From NCBI GenBank assembly GCA_000818095.1, contig CP009417.1, positions 310,001 to 374,000 of the forward strand: a stretch of 64,000 nucleotides of DNA, given 5' to 3'. Origin of the DNA: Jeotgalibacillus malaysiensis (lineage in GTDB: Bacteria; Bacillota; Bacilli; Bacillales; Jeotgalibacillaceae). Positions 57,401-64,000 of this stretch are shown one piece after another (within the stretch, counting starts at the first letter, position 1; each line of letters starts with the position of its first letter). Below the pieces are notes generated by a model. It was not told the origin of the DNA and did not search any database. It was given only the letters and a program-made list of their open reading frames with translations. The position numbers were made by a program, and so were the translations under genes.

Positions 57401-59755
57401 ATGAGTCGTAAAAAAGCCATTTTAATTGCAGAGAAACCGAGCCTGATGCTCGAAATTCAAAGAACCTATAACGGGAACCGTTCCTCCATTCCTTATGATA
57501 TCGATTTCACGACGTTCGCAGGTCACGTCATGGGGTTAGTTCAACCTTCGGATTACAATCCAGCATGGGAAAAGTGGGATATGGCTCATCTTCCGATGAT
57601 GCCAGACACGTTTATTTACAAGCCGACACGTGATAAAGCCAAGATGTATAAAGAAGTGAAGGAAATTGTTCAAAAAGGCGGATATGACTTCGGTATCGTC
57701 GCAACTGACCCTGGTCGTGAGGGTGAGCTCATCGCATGGGCATTCCTTGATGAAATCAAAGTGAAGTTCCCGTTCAAACGTTTGTGGTTCTCAGACTTAA
57801 CGGAAGGGGAGCTATTGCGTGCTCTTCAAAATCTTCGAGATTATGATGCCGTATTAAACGGGATTAAGGAGGCGAGCTATAAACGGTCTCAAATGGACTG
57901 GCTGATTGGGATGAACTTTTCACGTGCCTACGGTCTATTAACTGGGAAGAACGCCCCTCTAGGTCGTGTAATGACCCCCACACTTAAAATCGTTGTTGAC
58001 CGAGAACTTGAACTCCGCAACTTTGTGCCGAAACCGTTCTGGGAAATTGAAGGTGATTTCGGGAAATACAAAGGAATTTACCTAGACGAAGAAGGAAATA
58101 GTTCATTCTTAGATAAAGCGAAAGCAGAAGCCTTGATTCCTCAATTCGGTTTGAAAGGTAAAATTATTGATGTTACGAAGAAAAAGGAGACGAAATACGC
58201 TCCAGAGCTTCACAGCCTCGCAAACCTTCAAAATGAATGTAACCGTTTGTTTGGATACACAATGTCCGAAACGCTTGCAGTGGCTCAATCCCTCTACGAG
58301 AAAAAACTTCTTTCCTACCCTCGTACAGACTCCGCCTATTTAACAGAAGCTATCGCTAAAGAGTTTAACAAGATGTTAAAACCTCTTACACAACTCCCAG
58401 AATTAAAAGCAGAAGCCGATGCGGTTATCGTCAACACTTCATTGCTTTCAACGACAGCAAAAAACAAGAAGTATGTCAACGATAAAAAGGTTTCTGACCA
58501 CTACGCTATCACTCCTACCGGTATGATTCCCGACTTAGGAAAGTTAACGAAAGATGAGGTCAATGTCTACATGACGGTTGCCAAACGTTTCCTAGCGATT
58601 TTCCTTCCGCCAATGGAAACACAAAAGACAACGATTTTGACCGATGCAAATGGTCACACGTTTAAGACAAACGGTAGTTTGCTTCAAGACCTTGGATATA
58701 TGCGTCTTTATCCAACGAACAGCAAAGATACGTTGTTGCCTGCTGTTAAGAAAGGCGATGTCGTAGACCTTGTCAATACCCGTCTCATTGAGAAGAAGAC
58801 AAGTCCTCCGCCTCGTTACAATGATGAAAGCTTAAACCGAATCATGGAGAATGTCGCCCGCCTCATCGAGGATGATGAACTAAAAGAAGTCATGAAAGAA
58901 GCAAAAGGAATCGGGACGCCTGCGACACGAGGTAGTATCGTTGATAAACTGGTTGAGAAGAACATGATTGAACGTAAGAAGAAATCGTTCTACGCAACAG
59001 ATTATGGTATCAGCCTCATCGAGGGAATCGGTGACCTTGACATTGCTTCCCCGCTCCTTACGGCACATTGGGAAAGCAAATTGACTGAGATGGAAAAAGC
59101 GAATTACAACCCTGTCGATTTTGACAAAGAAATGCGGTCGTATATTGCGGAAACCGTTGAGAAAATTAAACATCTCAAGGTTCGTATCTCAAGTGACAAA
59201 CCTTCTTTGGGAGCATGTCCGAAGTGCGGCTCAAAAGTGGTGGACGGGAAAGACTATTACCTCTGTGAACAGTATAAAAACACGTGTGATTTCATTGTGG
59301 GACATACTGTTTGGGGAGCAAAACTTACCAAGACAGAGCTCAAAAAGATTTTGGACGGAAAAGAAACAAAGAAAATGAGTTTCGACAATGGGAAGAAACA
59401 ATGGGAAGCGACACTTGTCTTTGATAAGGCAAAGGGAAATCTCACATTCGGAAATGGCAACAAAGGTTCATCCTCTAAAGCATCCGGCACTTCATCAGGC
59501 AAACATGTCGGGAAATGTCCAAAATGTGGAGGGAATGTCACAGAGGCAGAGAAATTCTACGCTTGCGAGAATAATCGTAAGACTTGTGACACAATTATCT
59601 GGAAACAGGTAAGCGGAGCCAAGGTCACGCTAACAGATGCCAAACAACTTCTTGCAGGAAAAGAAACTGCTGAGAAAGAGTTTACATGGAAGTCCGGCAA
59701 AAAAGGAAAAGCGAAGCTAAAGTACACGAACAAAGTTGAGTTTGTCTTTGATTGA
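57401..59755 (+). CDS. topB: DNA topoisomerase III
   Basis: 784 aa. Toprim domain from ILIAEKPSLMLEIQ to the metal site VATDPGREGELIAWAF; the active-site Tyr is in LLSYPRTDSAYL (about residue 305); KGIGTPATRGSIVDKL is a further family motif. The C-terminus has two zinc-ribbon repeats (CPKCGSKVVDG ... CEQYKNTC, and CPKCGGNVTEA ... CENNRKTC), each followed by a WGAKLT/VSGAKVT domain. Type IA enzymes separate linked DNA, for example in plasmid replication or transfer. AAAGGAG before the ATG. Confidence 0.94.
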   Translation: MSRKKAILIAEKPSLMLEIQRTYNGNRSSIPYDIDFTTFAGHVMGLVQPSDYNPAWEKWDMAHLPMMPDTFIYKPTRDKAKMYKEVKEIVQKGGYDFGIVATDPGREGELIAWAFLDEIKVKFPFKRLWFSDLTEGELLRALQNLRDYDAVLNGIKEASYKRSQMDWLIGMNFSRAYGLLTGKNAPLGRVMTPTLKIVVDRELELRNFVPKPFWEIEGDFGKYKGIYLDEEGNSSFLDKAKAEALIPQFGLKGKIIDVTKKKETKYAPELHSLANLQNECNRLFGYTMSETLAVAQSLYEKKLLSYPRTDSAYLTEAIAKEFNKMLKPLTQLPELKAEADAVIVNTSLLSTTAKNKKYVNDKKVSDHYAITPTGMIPDLGKLTKDEVNVYMTVAKRFLAIFLPPMETQKTTILTDANGHTFKTNGSLLQDLGYMRLYPTNSKDTLLPAVKKGDVVDLVNTRLIEKKTSPPPRYNDESLNRIMENVARLIEDDELKEVMKEAKGIGTPATRGSIVDKLVEKNMIERKKKSFYATDYGISLIEGIGDLDIASPLLTAHWESKLTEMEKANYNPVDFDKEMRSYIAETVEKIKHLKVRISSDKPSLGACPKCGSKVVDGKDYYLCEQYKNTCDFIVGHTVWGAKLTKTELKKILDGKETKKMSFDNGKKQWEATLVFDKAKGNLTFGNGNKGSSSKASGTSSGKHVGKCPKCGGNVTEAEKFYACENNRKTCDTIIWKQVSGAKVTLTDAKQLLAGKETAEKEFTWKSGKKGKAKLKYTNKVEFVFD

Positions 59756-59758
59756 CCT

Positions 59759-59783
59759 AAAGGGAGCAATTGCTCCCTTTTTT
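59759..59783 (+). terminator. Terminator after topB
   Basis: AAAGGGAGC AATT GCTCCCTTT then TTTAT, right after the stop. Confidence 0.9.
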
Positions 59784-59864
59784 ATAAGGTCAAATAAGTT
59801 TGACTAATGAACTGTATTGAGATTAAATAGAATAAAGATAACATGCTAAAAAGGAGATGATTTG

Positions 59865-60830
59865 ATGAATAAAGATAAATGGGTATTGATTGGTGGAGGA
59901 GCTGTTTTAGGTCTAGGAATGATTGGCTCAGCTGTTTTTCTTATGAGCGACGTACTTGACCCGAAACCCAAAACAGAAGAAACTGCTTCTGTAGTCAAAG
60001 AGCAATCGACAAGCAAAAATGTGAAGAATGACAATGGAAAACAGGAAAATCAAACCATTGTAACGGGATATACAAAACTCATTACTCCAGTTGGATATGG
60101 AGAGAAAGAATTCCCTCTTGAACAATCCGACACGTTTAAAGAGCAGTTGTTGATTGAAGCAGAGGGTGGAGAGGTTGACAACATTCTAAAAGAGATGGAG
60201 AAGCGAATCGCAACCCATCGTTTCAGTGAAGGGAAGAACTTGGAAATTGCAGGTTTGTATGCTGACGCAACCTTCGCCAAAGGGTTGGTTGATAAAACTC
60301 CGGAAGAAATGAGAAAGTTGTTGCCTGGCGGATTTAAAACCCCGGAAATGTTGGCAATTCTCCCCCTTTATTTCCCAGAAGAAGCACGACGGACGCTTTA
60401 TAAAGATGTCAATTCGTTAACACCACTCAACCCGGGTCCTTGGAAGATTAAAGACTATCGTATGATTACGAATCGTGTAGAAGCAGATGCGGACGAAGCG
60501 TACCAAGACAATGGTGTGGCTATCAGTATGTATAACGTGATGGACGGTCTTCATCAGATTCACGTTATTGAGCTTATCCGTGACCAAGACCCAGGAGTTC
60601 CAGTTAGAGCTTATGTTGGGGAAATGACGAATGGTACGCTTGAATTGTATGGCTACTATGTTCCAGACGGTATTACTCATTATTACCAGACAGTTTCATT
60701 CTTCGAGGACATTGAAGAGCAATATCTAAAACCAAATGATGAGTACCAACAAGAACAGATTGAGAAAGAAATTGAAGACGGAAATATCCCTGAAGAAGTA
60801 TGGGATGAGTTCTTGAATCCGACTCAATAA
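59865..60830 (+). CDS. Membrane-anchored extracellular protein of unknown function
   Basis: 321 aa from the ATG at 59865 (AAGGAG; a TTG three bases before is also open). One N-terminal anchor (WVLIGGGAVLGLGMIGSAVF, about residues 6-27) with no cleavage site, a Lys/Glu-rich spacer, then a soluble domain of about 260 residues outside the cell (AGLYADATFAKGLVDKTPEE ... IHVIELIRDQDPGVPV). No family recognised. Lying alone with its own terminator between topB and the coupling ATPase, it might be a transfer component (inference). Confidence 0.65.
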   Translation: MNKDKWVLIGGGAVLGLGMIGSAVFLMSDVLDPKPKTEETASVVKEQSTSKNVKNDNGKQENQTIVTGYTKLITPVGYGEKEFPLEQSDTFKEQLLIEAEGGEVDNILKEMEKRIATHRFSEGKNLEIAGLYADATFAKGLVDKTPEEMRKLLPGGFKTPEMLAILPLYFPEEARRTLYKDVNSLTPLNPGPWKIKDYRMITNRVEADADEAYQDNGVAISMYNVMDGLHQIHVIELIRDQDPGVPVRAYVGEMTNGTLELYGYYVPDGITHYYQTVSFFEDIEEQYLKPNDEYQQEQIEKEIEDGNIPEEVWDEFLNPTQ

Positions 60831-60856
60831 GAGCGGCAGTTGCCGCTCTTTTTTTG
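60830..60856 (+). terminator. Terminator after the anchored protein
   Basis: AGAGCGGCA GT TGCCGCTCT then TTTTTTTG, at the stop codon. Confidence 0.92.
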
Positions 60857-60965
60857 TTGGACAAAATGCGTCATTTGAATATGAATATCGACAACTCCTT
60901 GCAAGTAGGATAGCAGGAAATGACCACGGTGTGGTTATGGAAACTATTTAAAAGGAGTGATGTAG

Positions 60966-63164
60966 ATGAAAACATCCGTAGAAAATGTTTTAAAATCCGA
61001 CACGATGAAAATGCTCGGAAAAAACATTGTTGGTGTCATGCTTGCGTTGTTCGGAATTCAACTAAGCATGTATGTAACCTCTCTGTTAATGAAAGAAAGT
61101 CTTTTTGTCGTTCATGTACTGGCACTGATTATGACGATTTTTGCGTTTACCGTGTTTAAAGACTATGCAGACGACAAAGAAAAACGATTTGGAGCTTCAT
61201 TGTTGAAACTGGGCATCCTTATCGGGATTATGGCAATTGTGAGCCATTTCTTCTTCGTGGGGATGGACAAGGTAGATAACGATAGTCTGAGAAGTTCCAT
61301 TACGACGGTTATGCTACTCGTGAACCTCTTTCTGTTGATTGCTTCATTCGGGTTTTGGCGTCAAGAATCAGTTAAAGAAGCATTTGATGTCTATCTTGAT
61401 ATGAAACTAGAAGATTTGTTAAGAAAAGAAGAAGAAATTAAATCAGGGGATGCTGTCATGGGGAAAAGCATTGACAACAAGAAGCCTGTCATTGTACCTC
61501 TAAAAGACCGATACCTCCACATGCTGGTGCTAGGACCTACGGGGTCTGGTAAAACCTCTCAAACTATCATTCCGATGATTAACCGTGATATGCAAGTTCC
61601 GGAAATCGGGATTACCGTTATTGAGCCAAAGGGTGACCTCGCTGAAAAAATTTGGGCGATGGCGAAACACTATGGTCGTGAAGTACAATACTTTAACCCT
61701 ATCCTTCCGGATTGCCCGTACTTTAACCCGCTGTACGGAGACGAAGGCGATGTAATTGAGAACATGGCGATGACCTTCAAAATGTTAAACCCCGATTCAC
61801 CGCAATTCTTCCTCGACATGAACGAAAACCTCGTGCGTAAATCCCTTAAAGTACTCAAACGACTTTACGGAAACGACGCAACGATGCTCCAATTAGATAG
61901 CCTCATCCATAATACAGGCGGAGCGGGAGAAAAAATGATTTTGGAGTTTTCTCGAATTAGCTCTCCAAACGAAACGATTCAAAAAGAAAATTCGGATATC
62001 GCTCTTTGGTTTATGCAAGACTACTTTACGGGAGCAAAGGGAGCTCGTACCGCAACGAAAACGTATGAACACTGTTCTGGTATTCGCTCTCAAGTTGCAA
62101 AACTTACTTCCAATGAGTACCTTCGCAAAGTGTTAAACCCGCCACCAGGTCGTGGTAGTGATGTTGATTTTGATGCGGCACTTGAAAACGGGACGGTCAT
62201 CACGATTGCGACTGCACAAGGAAAGCTTCGTGAATTAGGACGTTTCCTTGGTTTCTTTATCATCCTTCAGCTACAATCAGCTGTATTCCGTCGTCCGGGC
62301 AACGAGTTCACACGTAAAGGGAACATGCTCTATATTGACGAATTCCAGGTTTATGCTAACCCAGGATTTGAAGACATGCTGACACAAGGTCGTTCGTATC
62401 GTGTGGCATCCCACTTGGCAACGCAATCTCGTGCCCTTATCGGTCGTGGTGGTCAGTCAGGGAAAGATTTCCTAGAAGTTGTATCTACGAACTGTCGTAA
62501 TGTTGTTGTTTATCCTGGTGGTTCTCAAGCAGATGACCAGTATTTTGAAAAATACTTTGGTGAAATTGAGGAAACACGTGTGGACAAAGGAATTTCCCGT
62601 AAGAAGTTCAGCTTTTTCCATGATGGTGGAGCGAAGACAGAAACAAGCCGTGAAGTAACAGAACGTAAATCTCGTTTCTCTGCTACAGAAATTCATTTCC
62701 GTCCATTCGGTCAAATCACGTATGCGTTAATGAAAAACAACAGTGTACAAGCTCCTGGTGTAAGTGAAATTGAGTATATCCCACGGGAACTCAATGAATT
62801 GCTTGACAACATGGTAGCGGAATACAATGAGGCACAACTCGTGAAACGAGAGAAAATGCTACAAATGTCAGGACTGAAAGCTCCAGAACCAACGACTCCA
62901 GCACCAGCCGTATCGTTTGAAGATGAACATATGACGGTTCCAGACCCGCTCTCAGGTGAAGAATATGAGGTCTTCCAACCTCCTGTGACACCTCCGACAC
63001 CAAAGCCAAAACGTCAAGAAACTGACGAGATTTACTTTGATGTCGATGAGGAATCGCCTAAGAAGGTAAATGCTCCGGTTGCGGACGAAACGACACATAC
63101 TCGTGGCGGAACGACCATCGGACAACCCGATATTTTCTTCAATGAAGACAACGATATCTTGTAA
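60966..63164 (+). CDS. VirD4/TraG-type coupling ATPase
   Basis: 732 aa. Four N-terminal hydrophobic segments (about residues 20-42, 44-62, 75-95, 108-130), then a RecA-like motor: Walker A LVLGPTGSGKTSQTIIPMI at about 188, and Walker B NMLYIDEFQVYA followed by THLATQSR-like SHLATQSRALIG. C-terminal tail is Pro- and Asp-rich and could bind substrates. Coupling proteins bring DNA or protein to type IV secretion channels. No VirB4-type ATPase was recognised in the window. AAAAGGAG before the ATG. First coupling protein of this block, next to topB. Confidence 0.9.
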   Translation: MKTSVENVLKSDTMKMLGKNIVGVMLALFGIQLSMYVTSLLMKESLFVVHVLALIMTIFAFTVFKDYADDKEKRFGASLLKLGILIGIMAIVSHFFFVGMDKVDNDSLRSSITTVMLLVNLFLLIASFGFWRQESVKEAFDVYLDMKLEDLLRKEEEIKSGDAVMGKSIDNKKPVIVPLKDRYLHMLVLGPTGSGKTSQTIIPMINRDMQVPEIGITVIEPKGDLAEKIWAMAKHYGREVQYFNPILPDCPYFNPLYGDEGDVIENMAMTFKMLNPDSPQFFLDMNENLVRKSLKVLKRLYGNDATMLQLDSLIHNTGGAGEKMILEFSRISSPNETIQKENSDIALWFMQDYFTGAKGARTATKTYEHCSGIRSQVAKLTSNEYLRKVLNPPPGRGSDVDFDAALENGTVITIATAQGKLRELGRFLGFFIILQLQSAVFRRPGNEFTRKGNMLYIDEFQVYANPGFEDMLTQGRSYRVASHLATQSRALIGRGGQSGKDFLEVVSTNCRNVVVYPGGSQADDQYFEKYFGEIEETRVDKGISRKKFSFFHDGGAKTETSREVTERKSRFSATEIHFRPFGQITYALMKNNSVQAPGVSEIEYIPRELNELLDNMVAEYNEAQLVKREKMLQMSGLKAPEPTTPAPAVSFEDEHMTVPDPLSGEEYEVFQPPVTPPTPKPKRQETDEIYFDVDEESPKKVNAPVADETTHTRGGTTIGQPDIFFNEDNDIL

Positions 63165-63170
63165 TAAGAA

Positions 63171-63199
63171 AACACCTTCCTAGATGGAGGGTGTTTTTT
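63171..63199 (+). terminator. Terminator after the coupling ATPase
   Basis: AACACCTTC CTAGAT GGAGGGTGTT then TTTTAAC. Confidence 0.82.
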
Positions 63200-63233
63200 A
63201 ACTGGTTTATTATCATTCGGTTCGTGATGTGCA

Positions 63234-63263
63234 CAAAAAAGAAGGTGAGAAATTCCCACCTTC
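63234..63263 (-). terminator. Terminator after the hibernation factor
   Basis: Minus strand: GAAGGTGGGAA / TTCTCACCTTC hairpin then TTTTTTGTGC. Confidence 0.85.
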
Positions 63264-63269
63264 CATCAA

Positions 63270-63797
63270 TTAATAGGTTGTTTCAATGACTCCGAAATCA
63301 CCATCTTTACGTGTGTAGAGCAAACAGATGGTATTCTGCATATCTGCATTGGCGAAGATAAATTGTTCGTGTCCCAGCATTTTCATCTGAAGGACAGCTT
63401 CTTTTTCGGACATCGGTTTCATCTCAAAACGTTTTCGCTTTGTTACCTCTGCCGAAACCTCGATGTCTTCTACTTCTTGAGACATCGGTGTTTTGTCCTG
63501 TAGGGTTTCCTTCTTGAATGCACGACTAAGTTTCTCAATGCCTCGAAGGTGTTTCTTCAGTCGTTTAGCAAGCTGAGGGAAGAGGACGTAAATGTCTCGA
63601 CCATTCTGTTCCAATCGCACAACGTCTCCATTGTGGTAAAATAGGACACTTGCCTTGTGTGTAGGGTTTGCCTCGATAGTGACCGTCACCGGTTTATCTT
63701 CTGGAAGCACCTCCGTTAAAAATGCGAGTTCTTCCTCCACCATGTGTTTCATGGCATCTGTTAATTCGAGTTGTTTGCCAGTAATGACTAGATTCAT
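63270..63797 (-). CDS. hpf: Long-form ribosome hibernation-promoting factor
   Basis: 175 aa. The N-domain (MNLVITGKQLELTDAMKHMV, beta-alpha-beta-beta-beta-alpha) ends in LKKHLRGIEK; a linker follows; the C-domain KRKRFEMKPMSEKEAVLQMK ... NTICLLYTRKDGDFGVIE is the dimerising part of long HPF. Long HPF pairs 70S ribosomes into inactive 100S dimers. A chromosomal copy is expected in the host, so this is a plasmid-borne second copy. GGGGATG before the ATG. Its promoter carries the exact TTGAC-N4-GTCAA element. Confidence 0.9.
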   Translation of the reverse strand: MNLVITGKQLELTDAMKHMVEEELAFLTEVLPEDKPVTVTIEANPTHKASVLFYHNGDVVRLEQNGRDIYVLFPQLAKRLKKHLRGIEKLSRAFKKETLQDKTPMSQEVEDIEVSAEVTKRKRFEMKPMSEKEAVLQMKMLGHEQFIFANADMQNTICLLYTRKDGDFGVIETTY

Positions 63798-63830
63798 AAA
63801 GAATCATCCCCTTTCTCTTTCTATGCTCTT

Positions 63831-63859
63831 ATCATAGTTCAACTTTTGACTATTGTCAA
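63831..63859 (-). promoter_or_regulatory. hpf promoter with exact TTGAC-N4-GTCAA element
   Basis: Minus strand TTGACA (63859-63854), 17-base spacer, TATGAT (63836-63831). The exact 14-base element is at 63846-63859. The rest of the tail, to 64000, has only a TATAAT at about 63972-63977 (plus strand) and no gene. Confidence 0.82.
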
Positions 63860-64000
63860 TAAATAAGGTGTTCAATCACTTATCCGTTTCTAGTTTATTC
63901 CCTAATTCATTTTATTGAAACGTTGTCAGATGCTGAGCACTACAACGATTGACGCTTCTTAATTTTGACAAAAGTATAATTAATAAATGGACAATATAAT

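Noticed and set aside
63960-63977. Promoter TTGACA-TATAAT near the right edge
   Set aside because: TTGACA and TATAAT are only a few bases apart, far less than 16-18, so they cannot form one promoter; the transcribed part would be outside the window.

Overview
The window looks like part of a large plasmid from a low-GC Gram-positive bacterium (Bacillota, probably Bacillales). The reasons are strong AAGGAGG-type ribosome binding sites on nearly every gene, consensus TTGACA/TATAAT promoters, A+T-rich intergenic DNA, Bacillus-like signal peptides, an iteron-type replication module at 24.8-27.9 kb, two proteins of the replication-relaxation type and a VirD4/TraG-type coupling protein. No virion, rRNA, tRNA or CRISPR features were seen. 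Genus cannot be decided from the sequence alone.

Layout. 0-2.2 kb (minus strand): a truncated macro-domain gene, small unknown genes and a secreted protein with two Ig-like modules. 2.3-11.4 kb (minus): a full Tad (type IVc pilus / Flp) cluster, Tad-1, running from a ribbon-helix-helix regulator through CpaB-LysM, a CpaE-like protein, TadA, TadB, TadC, two Flp pilins, two TadE-like pseudopilins and a prepilin peptidase to a membrane protein. 11.7-16.7 kb (minus): a Cys/His-dyad protein, a CCA-adding enzyme, two look-alike membrane-anchored proteins, a small coiled-coil protein and a NucS-like endonuclease. 16.9-19.5 kb: a very strongly promoted unknown protein, a SigK-like sigma factor and a thioredoxin-like lipoprotein. 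19.6-34.0 kb (minus): a second Tad cluster, Tad-2, interrupted by the oppositely oriented replication module. 34.2-38.2 kb: an XRE regulator, a replication-relaxation protein and thymidine kinase. 38.3-44.4 kb: three secreted proteins (one of 1053 aa, one with SH3b domains, one with a copper-amine-oxidase-like stalk domain). 44.6-49.7 kb: RecJ, a YdjM-like membrane protein, an XRE regulator, a deoxyribosyltransferase-like protein, thymidylate kinase and a PrpE/ApaH-like phosphatase. 49.8-53.5 kb: a VirB2-like small membrane protein, a second replication-relaxation-like protein, an S1-domain protein and a receiver-like acidic protein. 54.0-63.2 kb (plus): RecD2 helicase, deoxynucleoside kinase, topoisomerase III, an anchored unknown protein and the VirD4-type coupling ATPase. 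63.3-63.8 kb: a long-form ribosome hibernation factor.

How it may work. Two pilus or secretion machines, one coupling ATPase, a topoisomerase, helicases and nucleases, a dNTP-salvage set and translation-related genes sit together on one replicon. They appear tied together by a recurrent 14-bp inverted repeat, TTGACNNNNGTCAA, which overlaps the -35 box of promoters throughout the window, and by a recurrent AAGGGGGAATT translation leader. The most interesting possibility is a Tad-type machine working with a VirD4-type ATPase, in a window where no VirB4 was recognised. That link is inference; the parts themselves are seen.
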